From the NCBI GenBank assembly GCA_935421135.1, contig OW285189.1, positions 1,116,001-1,180,000 of the forward strand: a DNA stretch of 64,000 bases, given 5' to 3'. Position 1 is the first letter of the stretch. Every line of letters begins with the position of its first letter. The stretch comes from Bugulina stolonifera. Its lineage: Eukaryota; Bryozoa; Gymnolaemata; Cheilostomatida; Bugulidae. Of this stretch, positions 11,801 to 21,844 are shown one piece after another. The notes under the pieces were generated by a model. That model was not told the DNA's origin. It ran no database searches and saw nothing but the letters and a program-made list of their open reading frames with translations. The translations under genes were made by a program, and so were the position numbers.

Positions 11801-13061
11801 GAACGTCCTGTTTCGAACTGACATTTTTGAACAGTTGTAAATTCCAATAAATGTATCTGATACCTAGCTGTGTGTGTTTGACACCTAGCTGTATGTGTCT
11901 GATACCTAGCTGTATGTATCTGATACCTAGCTGTGTGTATCTGATAGCTGGCTGTGTGTGTCTGATACCTAACTGTATGTATCTGATACCTAGCTGTGTG
12001 TGTCTGATACCTAGCTGTGTGTGTCTGATACCTAGCTGTATGTATCTGATACCTAGCTGTGTGTGTCTGATACCTAGCTGTGTGTGTCTGATACCTAGCT
12101 GTGTGTATCTGCTGATGCATGTAACAAGCAGCAAAGAAAGCTTTCACATCTTCTCCATGGTCTGTTGTTTGTTAGCCTTAGTCACTTATCCAAGTGTGTC
12201 ACACCCCCTTCCCTACCTCCCAATGCTATCTGTACTATCTCTTGCACACCTCACAGTACATCACTATTAGTCTTTGATATTGTTACATCATATATTTACC
12301 CTCAAGATGTCAGCATCTCTGTGGTTATGAATGTCATAAAACTATTGTCTAAGTCTGGGTGTCGTATTTTAAAGAATTGTTAATTGGTTGGATAGTGAGA
12401 GAACTGCTACTGGAGAATGTAGTTATCAGCAGTTAGATCTGCAGATACTCTATACAGTAGATATCCTCTCTAGATCTGTTTACATGGTGATGAATAATGG
12501 TGACATTGCCACCAGTATATGAATATTTAATTACATGTGACAGATCAGCTGAGAATATATACCACATTAATTGGTTACCTTTATCATGTCTCCCCTGATA
12601 TTATACCAAAAAACGCTCTGGCTTTCCTTTAATTGTCTCTTTGATGTCATATTTTTGTGCTTTGATAATTTTTTGAGTAAATTAATTAGTAGCACACTCC
12701 AAAAGTAGATTTATTAATTAGATTTTTGTTCTCATATTTTCTCATGTGGTTTGGTTGGACTCCCTGTACTGTTTTCAGTTATTCACCTTTTGCTGGTATA
12801 AGAGAGTATTTTCTATAAAACTAGAAGATGGAGTGATTATACAAACTTCTCTCTCTTCTAGATGGTAGTGTGGATGTCAAGTCAGCAGCAAGTAATTCTA
12901 ATCAATCAAGGAAACTGGTCCTAGCCTACATCAAAACTAGAAGTGCAGAGCTGAGTACGATACTCTCTACTACCCACCCGCAATGTAACCCCATCCACCC
13001 TCAGTCTAATCTTTACCAGTTTATACAAGAGAAGTTCCACCAATACCTAAACAGTGGCTGA
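2850..13061 (+). CDS. PSTK: O-phosphoseryl-tRNA(Sec) kinase (PSTK), six coding exons
   Basis: Phosphorylates Ser-tRNA(Sec) to phosphoseryl-tRNA(Sec), the step before SepSecS in selenocysteine synthesis. I assembled exons 2850-2946, 3466-3539, 4103-4352, 10149-10353, 10514-10674 and 12862-13061. Every junction keeps the frame, giving 328 aa (human PSTK is about 350). Residues 10-17 are a Walker A loop (GIPGSGKT). FDEL (38-41) matches the YDD region after the loop. VLVDDLMYYSSMR (about 119-131) and YQLARQY (135-141, across exons 3/4) match the most conserved PSTK block, followed by NTPLEVCVKRN. The C-terminal half keeps the family pattern (VLHQSD, exon 5). The start was chosen because the Walker loop begins nine residues later, as in archaeal PSTK. 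All introns are GT-AG; intron 4 has a weak donor, GTTCAT. Introns 2, 3 and 5 carry tandem arrays. Family and exon borders are inferred by eye and from remembered homologues, without cDNA. Confidence 0.93.
3583..3816. repeat. 19-bp minisatellite in PSTK intron 2
   Basis: About 12 tandem copies of a unit like accttacctaccactacat, with single-base variants (actgcat, actgtat, cctgcc). It lies wholly inside intron 2 (3540-4102). On the minus strand each unit contains a GGTAAGG-like word; on the coding strand it looks like a pyrimidine-rich tract. Confidence 0.9.
4331..9940 (+). repeat. 39-bp satellite array built from the PSTK exon 3/intron 3 junction
   Basis: Roughly 144 tandem copies of a 39-bp unit. 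The first copy is the real junction: 22 nt of exon 3 (tactaccaactagctagacagt, positions 4331-4352) followed by 17 nt of intron (gtaagtatactatacct). Every later copy therefore repeats the exon end and the 5' splice site. Units with gtgtaagt keep an intact donor; units with gtataagt have lost it by one G-to-A change. 39 is divisible by 3, so the array is open in the PSTK frame as a 13-residue repeat (YYQLxRQxKYSIS) until a 4-bp deletion near 6988 shifts the frame and a stop ends the frame at 6991. The last clear copy ends near 9940 with a decayed donor (gtgtaact). Confidence 0.97.
10711..10835. repeat. 18-bp minisatellite in PSTK intron 5
   Basis: About six or seven degenerate copies of ggatatggtggttatagt, starting 36 bases into intron 5 (10675-12861). 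Variants change the second half to agttatagc or gacatggtag. Confidence 0.8.
10841..10970 (-). mobile_element. MITE of the TTCGAAA family, copy A (half element)
   Basis: Begins gcgactggttgaaa, then cagttcgaaacaggatgttcc and gtttggaaaacaacc, then a core with tcaactaatttttaattttaatatt. The same order occurs on the minus strand of the copy at 11561-11836 and on the plus strand of the copy at 19670-19853. The far terminal repeat is missing, so this copy is truncated. It lies in PSTK intron 5. Strand is set relative to copy B. Confidence 0.65.
11561..11836 (+). mobile_element. MITE of the TTCGAAA family, copy B (near complete)
   Basis: About 275 bp with matching inverted ends: left gacgttccgaaaacggtcg then tttggaaaacaacc; right side carries the reverse complement (ggttgtttt, cgaccgttttcggaacgtc, then gtttcgaactg). 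The AT-rich core has agaagaacacagctcacag and ctacaagttagtagtag. No coding capacity. It lies in PSTK intron 5, about 590 bp from copy A and in the opposite orientation. Confidence 0.75.
11850..12114. repeat. 21-bp minisatellite in PSTK intron 5
   Basis: About 12 copies of ctgatacctagctgtgtgtgt, with gtatgtat and gtgtgtat variants. The unit is a multiple of three, so all frames stay open on both strands and give spurious cysteine-rich or TARYQ-type peptides. It starts immediately after the MITE that ends near 11836. Confidence 0.9.
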
Positions 13062-13596
13062 GTTTAGAAGGTATATACATTGTATATTATAATTAGATGC
13101 ATATGAATGTCAAGGTCACTAGAGTGTACTGAGCTGCATTGTTCCTTTTTATTCTAGTTGTAGTAGTCTGTCCTTTCCTAGCTTGTCAACAGCAGTGTAC
13201 TGATATGCTTCTGGCCTATGCACTGTCATTACTCTGGCCTATGCACTGTCGTTACTCTGGTCTCGTGTTATATATCATGTGCTTCTGTCTCAGGCTGGCA
13301 AATGGGGGAAATTTTGGAGAATCTCTGTTGCATATGAGTTAGAAAGTAGATGCTGATTGTTGTTCATATTACATCCAGTGATTGTACTCTATGTCTATAC
13401 TGTGTTCACAACCTCTCACCATCTGATCATTGGAAGTGTGATAGTCGATCCTCAAACATAGGGTAGCAGCAAGTGTTCAAAGTGTGGTTATACGAAGGAA
13501 GTGTGGCTATATGGGAGTATACGGTGTGTACCCAATTTCAGTGGGTACACGGCCAGCAGGCGTGTACCCTCAGTTAATCGCTAGTTTCCCCCATAA
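13062..13596. other. PSTK 3' flank, no further gene seen
   Basis: AT-rich sequence after the PSTK stop codon. No canonical AATAAA was seen close to the stop. A tandem duplication of ctctggcctatgcactgtc is visible at 13207-13260. Around 13515-13570 a small inverted repeat of gtgtacccactg-type words occurs. Confidence 0.4.
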
Positions 13597-13673
13597 AGTC
13601 ACTACTGATCTGTAATGGTAGAGTTATTGAATATCATTCATAGGGAGATGGGTTCGAATCCCACCAAAGCACA
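13597..13673 (+). repeat. tRNA-like relic or SINE head
   Basis: Contains an A-box-like word (tgtaatggtagag) followed about 40 bases later by a perfect B box in a T-arm context (gggttcgaatccc). The acceptor strand after the T-arm (caaagca) has no complement seven bases before the D-arm, so it cannot form a normal cloverleaf. A tRNA pseudogene or the head of a tRNA-derived SINE is more likely than a working tRNA. Confidence 0.45.
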
Positions 13674-13861
13674 ATTTTTTCATTTGTTAGCTACTATAAG
13701 ATTAAGTGGATAGCTATATGATACTTATCTGTAAGATAGGATTACTGCATGATGTGTAATTCTATATTCAGGGAATGCCTTAAGATTGCATGCAGTGTGC
13801 CCACCTCACTTGTTCCACTTGGAACACTGGTAACAGCACTGTATCGTTACTCCCATCTCCT

Positions 13862-13955
13862 ATAGCCCCACCTCCTGTACCCCCACCTCCTGTACTACCA
13901 CCTCCTGTACTACCACCTCCTGTACTACCACCTCCTGTACTACCACCTCTATGGC
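13862..13955. repeat. 15-bp minisatellite
   Basis: About six copies of ccacctcctgtacta. Both strands stay open and would give Pro-rich or Gly-rich peptides, but no flanking exon signals or conserved residues support a protein. Confidence 0.85.
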
Positions 13956-13992
13956 CATCTAATACTGTCATAGTCCAAGCACACTAAGGGGT

Positions 13993-14620
13993 GTGTCAGA
14001 GGGCCGAGAGTGGTCTGTCGGCCCTATCCTGTGCTGAGTGACAATGACTAAGTGTTGACTAGCCCGAGTAGTTACTTGGGATTATTGAGACCTGTGGGTA
14101 CGAGTGCTTCTTGTTGCCTATGTGTTTATTTGTACGATGCTGCTACAGAAAGGACTCCGACTAGTTCTGGTGAGGGCCAGCCTAGGGCCGGTCTACATCA
14201 GTCATAAATTAACTGCCATAAAAAAAGGATATGAGTAAACATTAGGAGGGACGACTAGGACATAATAGCAGGCACCCGAGGGCCGATAGCAAAAGGTTGG
14301 ACCCTAAGATTGGATGCCAAAAAGATATGTAGGTAAAATGATGCATACAGTCTATTAATTATTACCATTATTCAAATCGAAAATTTACTCAGCCTCTCGG
14401 CCCATTACAAACAAGGATATATGCACTGACATTGATACGGAATGAACAATCATGACAGTTAGATATACATGTACAATTTATAGTGAGATTGTCTGAACCC
14501 ACCACAATATGCTCATGCCAACAAATAATATACAGTGTAATGTAATATGTGCTTATTGTGTCCCCTCCAATAGTTGACACTGTTACAGTATGGCCTACAT
14601 AATATAGCACTGTATGACAC
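13993..14620 (-). mobile_element. Probable solo LTR, minus orientation
   Basis: About 630 bp starting TGTGTCA and ending TGACACA, short inverted ends with the TG...CA expected of LTRs. On the minus strand a polyadenylation signal AATAAA lies at plus 14125-14130, with a GC-richer tail towards 13993, the same order as the LTR-like segments at 1-540 and 56.0-56.6 kb. It also shares the ggccga/gccctcgg vocabulary. The five bases on each side (agggg, gttat) do not match, so a target duplication is not confirmed. No internal coding region. Confidence 0.4.
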
Positions 14621-15039
14621 AGTTATGTAACGCAAGACCTAGATTATATAATAGCATTGCACCTTCATGACTTATTTATATAAAATAAATTTTACAATTA
14701 GGCAAACTATTATTCTTACTTGTCTTGGGCTTGGTATTAAATTTAATATTAATCATTATTATAAAATCTAATTGTCTAAATTCCTATTTTTTGTGCCTTT
14801 TAAATACTTATGATATAGCTTTGACACTTTCATTATGGCAGGTAGCTGGCAGGTAGTCGCTTGAGCCACATACCGCATACCTTACTCAACTGGGCCAGCT
14901 AAAGCTATGCATTATGCTTATTTATTTTTATTTAATAATTAGGTATGAGTACACTATAATTACAATCATATTTATTGTAATAATTTATTGTATTTTTGTG
15001 TAATTATTATTATAGTATATGTATCATGTTACGTGTATA
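14621..15039. other. AT-rich spacer, nothing recognised
   Basis: AT-rich DNA with no open frame of note and no repeat longer than a few bases. Confidence 0.4.
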
Positions 15040-15205
15040 TTATTACATGTATATTACATGTATATTATATTGTATTGTATTATGTTGTATTATGTTATAT
15101 TACAGTATATTATATTATATTACATGTATATTATATTATATTATATTATATTATATTATATTATATTATATTATATTATATTATATTATATTATATTATG
15201 TTACA
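15040..15205. repeat. AT-rich microsatellite, (TATTA)n
   Basis: Runs of tattacatgta give way to a nearly pure pentanucleotide (ttata/tatta) from about 15105 to 15200. The pogo/Tigger-like MITE that follows is inserted at the edge of this tract, and similar AT-rich sequence resumes after it. Confidence 0.9.
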
Positions 15206-15210
15206 TTATA

Positions 15211-15644
15211 CAGTGGAACTTCCTTAATTCAACCTTGGATAATTCAAAAACTCGGTTAGTTCAAACTGTTAGCCTTGGTCCCTGCTGGGAACTATATAAA
15301 TGGCTTCAAATAATTCAAACTTGCCATCTGTAATTCAAACTTCATGCGGCTTAGGCTCACACTACAATCAATGATAATATTATCACAGCCAGCATTAGTC
15401 GCCTAATAATCATTGCTAGTAGTTAATAGTTATTAGTTACTACTGCAATATGTTTCTGCTCAAACTAAGCTGGGAAACCCACTAATTGCTTTACTGTTCC
15501 TTAGCTAAATGCGTTTTTGTACTGTTATCCTGTACATGTGATGCATGTCATTATATAAAATGAAGGGATCACATAATTCAAACTTAGCCTAATTCAAACC
15601 GATTATGGTGGTCCCTTGGAGTTTGAATAAGGCAAGTTCCACTG
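15211..15644. mobile_element. Pogo/Tigger-like MITE, 434 bp, TA target duplication
   Basis: Begins cagtggaacttccttaattc and ends gaataaggcaagttccactg, an imperfect inverted repeat of about 20 bp, flanked by TA on both sides. A TA duplication and a CAGTGGAAC-type terminus fit pogo/Tigger members of the Tc1/mariner superfamily. Several subterminal words taattcaaac occur near both ends. No transposase frame. Confidence 0.75.
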
Positions 15645-16376
15645 TATTATATTATTTGTGTATTATAATACATGTATGTATAATTATTATATTATAGTAT
15701 ATTATATGTATATTATATGATATTACATGTACATGTATATTACATGTATATTATAGTATATTATATTTTATTATGTTATATTATTAATTTATTATTATAA
15801 TCATTTCATTATTATGTGTACTGTTACCAATACATACATGTATGTATATATTGGGTTTTTCTTGGCACTATCTGGTGACACTTTGACATCACATAATCAC
15901 ATTGCTCATTAGAAGTACTATTATACAACCTTATCAATAATTAATAATTGGAATTCAATTCTGTATCCTACTTGATGATATTTGGGTTGAATTGATATCT
16001 GATTAAGTGCAGATATTTGGCAGGTTATTAGCCCTCTCTGATGTTAACCCTGGAACTGTTTACCATATCCTTGTCAAGTAGATTGTTAAGTGTTTGAATT
16101 TTGGGTTCTTACGGCTAAAGTTGAGCATGACTTTGATGTTGAGGAAGCTGACAAAGGGGCATCATTAACACATGAAATAGGATGATTATTATGTAACTAA
16201 CTAGCCATGCACCTGGCTGCCTGATGGGTATGTGTTAGGCACTGTGCCAAGTCTGTCTGCTTCATTATCAACTCTGACTTTACCCACTTATTGGTACACA
16301 CACACCCATATCCAGTACATGTAGCATATGCATACAGTTTATACTAACTGACTGTACTATGTCTCTCCTACATACA
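15645..16376. other. AT-rich spacer
   Basis: Degenerate tattacatgta-type sequence up to about 15850, then unremarkable DNA. No gene seen. Confidence 0.4.
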
Positions 16377-16505
16377 CTGTATTTGTACGCTGTACTTGCA
16401 CGCTGTACTTGCACGCTGTACTTGCACGCTGTACTTGCACGCTGTACTTGTACACTTGTACATTGTACTTGTACACTTGTACACTTGTACACTGTACTTG
16501 TACAT
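16377..16505. repeat. 13-bp minisatellite
   Basis: Five copies of gtacttgcacgct followed by a looser array of gtacacttgtacatt-type units. The words are largely self-complementary (gtac), so both strands stay open and give spurious VQVQ/Cys-Thr peptides. Confidence 0.85.
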
Positions 16506-17631
16506 TGCTGTTCTACCATCAGCTCTAAACTCTCCAAAGTAGTGTAATTGTGGCTCTAACTGGAACATTTTGTATACTGACTTTGGAGTTGTGCTACTAT
16601 GTTTGTTTATAATTGATTATAATATCAGCTAATCTAGTTGAATTCTAGTAATTATAAGTTGAGATGTGAATATTAGAAGGATGAAAATGAATGTAGATAT
16701 TCCGTGTACCATTGTCCTGGGTTTCTAGCTAGCTCACAGTAAATAGTAAATAGTATAATTATTATTATGTCTACCAGCATATTTATGAAGCAACCTCTCT
16801 ATGCACTCAACATGTGACTCTGAAAGTCCAGAATACTGTAATATACACATGGTACATGTATTATAGTATTACTACACTATCACTACAGGTATGTGTGACA
16901 GCACAGATCAATACAGTAATCACATTCCATCTTTCTACAATCTTTGTTATTTATTGTAGTTCTATTATTTATTTATCATGCCAGCATAAATATGCGTAGC
17001 TGTATACTTCCATTGGTACAAGTTTTGGACATTGGAGTATAACTTGGAAATGTTAGATAAGATATTAGAGTGTAATAACACAAATATGTAATAGTGATGG
17101 TTATTTATATACAGCTTATCATGGCTTCTTGTCTGATGAACTGATAAAATAAATATGTTATTATAGTAATATAATACTATAATGTTATATTACGTTATAC
17201 GTAGTTTATAAGATGAACTGTTACTAGTGGCATTACTTGACTGCCAGTAGGTATATTCAAGGGGGAGTAACTCCAACCAGTAATTAGCATATTACACTAT
17301 CTCTACTATCTCTCGATATGCTAATGGTTTGTTGTATTAATAGGTTCTGTGGTGAGAAAATGTTGTTCCTTCACATACATTAGCAGTGTTTACTTACCTC
17401 TTATCTAACACATTAGTAGCATGTATATGTCTTGGATATCTAACACATGGGTACATTAGTACCATGTGTAGTGACTCCCAACACTTAAAATAACCTTCAC
17501 TTTTGCTGATTGCTGATAATCAGCCAGCCATCAATGTAGATGACTGAATGTTTGTGGTCAGCTAATAGTGTAAAATGGACTTTTAGCTAACATACATGTA
17601 CGTGTACTATGTTAGTGCTGGTATAAGGACA
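16506..17631. other. Spacer, no gene seen
   Basis: AT-rich sequence with short unrelated open frames. No domain, splice-supported exon or RNA gene recognised. Confidence 0.4.
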
Positions 17632-17860
17632 TTTCAAAAGAGATTGTTCGAAACAGGACGTTTCAAAACCGGTCGTTTGGAAAACAACCATTTCGAAACT
17701 GTGTCGATTACATTTAGAAGAACACGACTCACAGATAATTTATTTTTCAGTTTTCTACAAGTTAGTAGAAGCAAAAACGAAAAATATAATGTTAAAAATA
17801 AAAATTAGTTGAAATTTGGGGTTTGGGGTTTAGAGTTTCGAACTGTCTTTTTCTGAACAG
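17632..17860 (+). mobile_element. MITE of the TTCGAAA family, copy C
   Basis: Left end attgttcgaaacaggacg then tcgtttggaaaacaacc and atttcgaaac; core shares agaagaacacgactcacag and ctacaagttagtagaag with copy B; right end has gtttcgaactg and ttctgaacag. Same orientation as copy B at 11561-11836. Non-coding. Confidence 0.75.
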
Positions 17861-18714
17861 TGTAGATTCGTTAGTGGTTTACCCTGATGACCCACCAGCT
17901 ACTCATAAAATCTCAATAGCCAATAACTACATTGGTCAACCAGTGGTTTGTGTGTCAGCTGACAGCTAGTCATAGTTAAAATATGTGTAGGCCCATTTGG
18001 TAAAAGTATGATTAGAAATTTACCAAGGCCTAGCTACACTACCCTGTTCTGCCCTACCCTACCTTACCCTACCCTGCCCTACTAATTCTTGGTTAATTGA
18101 TTCTGAAAACCTGTTGATTTTTTTCAACAAAAACTAATTTTATGGCATATTTTTTGCATAATAATCTCGTATAATATTACATGATGCCATCTGCCTCGTT
18201 TATGACTTTGATATGTGTAATAATATTTATATGATAATCTAGGCATATAGTATCCATCTCATGGTCTAGCTAATCGTAAAATAATAATTATATAATTTTT
18301 AATTATTATAAAATTAAAAGTCTCAAGGAATTATATATTTTTTGCAAATTTTCTCCTATTCATGAAATGAGGTTGACAGAGGTACAGCTGCTCTAACTTT
18401 ATCAGTCTGTGAACTTTATCAGTTGGTTAAATGACCACAAATTATCACCAAGTTTGAACTGCCAAGTATTTTATTGTTGTTTATGTATTGCCTGACTCAT
18501 TTACCCCTTGACTTGTTATAAAGGCACACATGTGTGTATGATATAGACACTGGTTAGTACTGAATAGACACCCTTATCACCCCTGTCTCAATTTACATTC
18601 CTGTAAGATGGTTCATGAGTTGAGCATTAACTGTTAGAGAGTCTGTGATTCTTAGCCTGTTACCTTCAGCAGGTCGGGTGACACCTACACCCTCCCCGCA
18701 CCCAACATGGTACA
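17861..18714. other. Spacer, no gene seen
   Basis: AT-rich. A short ctaccctaccttaccctaccctgccctac tract occurs at about 18047-18082. Nothing else recognised. Confidence 0.4.
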
Positions 18715-18890
18715 CAGTGGAACTTGCTTAATTCAGCTTTGGATAATTCAAAAACATGGTTAGTTCAAACTATTAGCCTTGGTCCCTCCCTACTGAGCAC
18801 TATATAATGACTTCAATTAATTGAAATTATCTTACAATTCAAACTCGGCCTAATTCAAACCAATTATGCCGGTCCTTTGATATGAAACTT
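18715..18890 (+). mobile_element. Pogo/Tigger-like MITE, decayed second copy
   Basis: Starts cagtggaacttgcttaattc after a TA, and shares ggataattcaaaaac, ggttagttcaaact, ttagccttggtccct and actatataa with the 434-bp element at 15211-15644. The inner part is deleted and the right end has decayed to gtcctttgatatgaaac, so no terminal repeat remains. Confidence 0.7.
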
Positions 18891-19669
18891 TAATAAGATT
18901 ATGCTGACCATTTTTTATTTCCAACTACATAATATCACTAACTATTATGTAATACATAATATCACTAACTATTATGGAATATGAGTGAATAGCACTTATG
19001 TACCTGTATCAGCACATTTCCAATCAGCATCAAGAAAATTCACAAGTGTTTTTTTTGTAAATTTTCAGGATTGTACAAACCCACTTTGTGTTTGACTCAA
19101 CAATTAATGAAAAGCAGTTTATTTTTTGCAGTTTGGACTGAATTTTAGACATAGCTTCTACCATTCCATGTTGAACATGTTGGTTTGGGTTGTGTTGACT
19201 ACTGACAGCCTTGAGCAGGTGCTATCTGCTGCTACATATGAGACATCTGCTTGGTATAATGTGATGTCACAGTCAGTACCAAACTGTCTTACCTGGCTAA
19301 ATTATGGCCCAATAAAATGTATTATCTATTTATTTAAGGCCACCTTAATCATTTTACTGCTTATATTATTGCCTGCTAATGAGCTCATTATATGCTCATA
19401 ATGGTGTCACCACCTCCTTTCCATTGAATACATTTGACTAATAATAGTTGTGTCTCTACACACTAACAACACAGTTTGTATTTACCAAACATGTAAAATG
19501 GATGTTGATGTTGATGAATTGATGCCCTTACAAATTCAACCAAATAGGCTCATATTAAAGTGATAATAATAGTGGTAATAACATCATACTCATGTTGATA
19601 ATAGCTGTGATTGCTAACATCATACTCATGGTGATATTCACTGTGATTGCTGCTGACATTATCGAATGT
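18891..19669. other. Spacer, no gene seen
   Basis: Contains a tandem duplication of about 29 bp (taatatcactaactattatg word) at 18930-18980. The plus open frame 19126-19401 has no recognisable domain. Confidence 0.4.
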
Positions 19670-19853
19670 GCGACTGTTCGAAAAAAACAGTTCGAAACAG
19701 GACGTTCCAAAAGTGGACAGTTCAACTACCAGATTTCAACTAATTTTTATTCTTAATATTATTTTTTTTATTTAATTAATTAAATTAATTATCTGCAAGT
19801 TGTGTTCTTCTAAATGCAATCTACACAGTTTCGAACTGTCCAGTTGTGAAACA
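19670..19853 (-). mobile_element. MITE of the TTCGAAA family, copy D
   Basis: Starts gcgactgttcgaaaa and cagttcgaaacaggacgttcc, has the core atttcaactaatttttattc and tgtgttcttctaaatg, and ends acacagtttcgaactgtcc. Order matches the minus strand of copy B. An inner segment (gtttggaaaacaacc) is lost. Confidence 0.7.
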
Positions 19854-21650
19854 TCCCTTCACCGACATGATCAAGGTGTTGCAGAGAAGTCACCAGACTG
19901 GGAGAGCTCTCAGTCTCCACTTGTTTTACAGACCCAGGCTACCAGTTGGACTATCTCTTTGGTTTAAATGAGGGTAGAGATGTATTGTTACTGTGGTATA
20001 GCAGTGTACCAATAGATGATGGTCACTGAAAGTTGTCCATCTGGTTAGAAAGGAGAAGACATTTGTGTGGTCATGTCAAGATTGTTATTTACTGGCTCCA
20101 GGCTGTTGGTTTATGAATGAAAAATGGTGGCTCCACTTGAGTTTGTCAAATTGGTTACTTGTGTATGAAACCACAATCCACTGTCACCAGGCTCCTGATT
20201 TATCACCTTCATGTGGAATAACTTTGTGGTTCTTCAAACAGTGTTTTGTTATTACTCTCATCTTCTTTGTTTTTGTTTTCTTTAAAGTTTTTGCCTTCTC
20301 TTTGAATTATTTTTAAATCTATTCCACTTTGAATTTACCTGTCATTTTATTGCCTATATTATAATTGTTATACAGTAGATGTAGTGGAGGTATAGCCGAT
20401 GACTGAAAGGTGCAAGAGTGTTCAGTGTTGACGGAATGTGAAGGCCAGGCAGATGGTAGACAAGCTCACCTACTACTATTCTATACACTCATACTACAGC
20501 TAACATTTACTAGTACTAACATTTACCAACTCTCCCAGTCCTGGAGACAATACACAATACAATGCTAGAGATGTTATCAACATCAAAATTCCATTCAATG
20601 CTTCCAGCTACTAGATGATTCACCAGCTCATTCCTCTATTTATGTGTTTAGAGTTGATGCTGCCACTTGTAATCCATCCTTATGCTGACCCAAACTGATA
20701 AAGAGCCACTTCAGATTCTACACATATTTGGTTTTTATCATGTATTTTGGTTTTCAGCACACACAGTTTGACATACAAGTCTGGGATCAGACATCCACTT
20801 GAATCTTATCTAGTTCTGGTTAAACTATTTTCTGGCTCAAATATCTACAAAGTATACCTGGCGTCCTTTTGTTTATAATCTGTTATCTTCTAGTTATTGT
20901 GTTGGCAGGTTTACAGTCTCTGCTACTTCTTACCTTATAGACATGATATTATCTACTAAGGAAACCCTATTATCAAATATTCAAGTCTGTGGTCTGGTTT
21001 ACAATAAACTGGATTAGTGTTTCCCTATATTTGTAACAACTTTGTCTTCTTTTGAATTGTTTGATAGTAAAGTTAAGCCGCGGGGAACTGTTAAATTATT
21101 AGAGGAAATAATACTAAACACTTCCAGTTCAAAGCCTCTCAACTTCTGCAGAACTCTAAACTTATTCATGGGTGGTATGTACAGTAAGCAATACCAGTTC
21201 ACTGCTTTAACTGCTGTGTCAAGATCGCATAACTCCAACACTAACTACCTAACTACATACTAACTTACATGTGTGTATTCATATTGTTTATCAACATACA
21301 CATACTAGCATCTTTTAAAACCAGTGTTCGAGCTAGAAATACATTCACCTTAGTCTATCTCTGCTGCGGATCTAGTACCCCCAGGTGCCCCCAATAATTT
21401 CATATACATGCATGTCCACAAAATGTCACACCATGGCGTATAGGTTCAACTATAGAGGTGAGTTCACTCTGTATACCCTAGCACTGCCCCACACAGCTAT
21501 ATTATATGTACAGGCAACATAAAATGTGTACTTAGAAGTATAGACAAGTGGTAGGTGAATGCTTGGGTAAGGAGGTACTATATAAGGGCTACCTGTAAAT
21601 GTGCAAACACAAATAAACATGTAAATACACTGCAATATCTATCTAATACA
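19854..21650. other. Spacer, possible decayed coding fragment
   Basis: Around 19868-20034 two overlapping plus frames read as protein-like (MIKVLQRSHQTG, then DPGYQLDYLFGLNEG after a frame change), which would fit a pseudogene fragment; no family was recognised. The rest is AT-rich DNA without gene signals. Confidence 0.3.
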
Positions 21651-21844
21651 GGTATACTGCACGCATATATATAATATACAATGTACACCTATGTATAGGT
21701 CTACTGCATGCATATATATAATATACAATGTACACCTATGTATAGGTATACGGCATGCATATATATAATATACAATGTACACCTATGTATAGGTCTACTG
21801 CATGCATATACATGTATAAAATATACAATGTACACCTATGTATA
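21651..21844. repeat. 47-bp tandem repeat, four copies
   Basis: Units start at 21651, 21698, 21745 and 21792 (ggtmtactgcatgcatatat...). The fourth has a 6-bp insertion, and a fragment of a fifth follows at 21845. The unit is rich in self-complementary words (tgcatgca, tatata). Confidence 0.9.

Noticed and set aside
11760..12270. Cys-rich and TARYQ-rich open frames on both strands
   Set aside because: Artefacts of the 21-bp array, whose unit is a multiple of three; no start context, exon signals or conservation.
13597..13673. Functional tRNA gene
   Set aside because: B box is perfect but the acceptor stem cannot pair and the T-stem has a mismatch, so kept only as a tRNA-like relic.
13780..13987. 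Pro-rich and Gly-rich open frames
   Set aside because: 15-bp minisatellite read in frame; flanks lack coding character.
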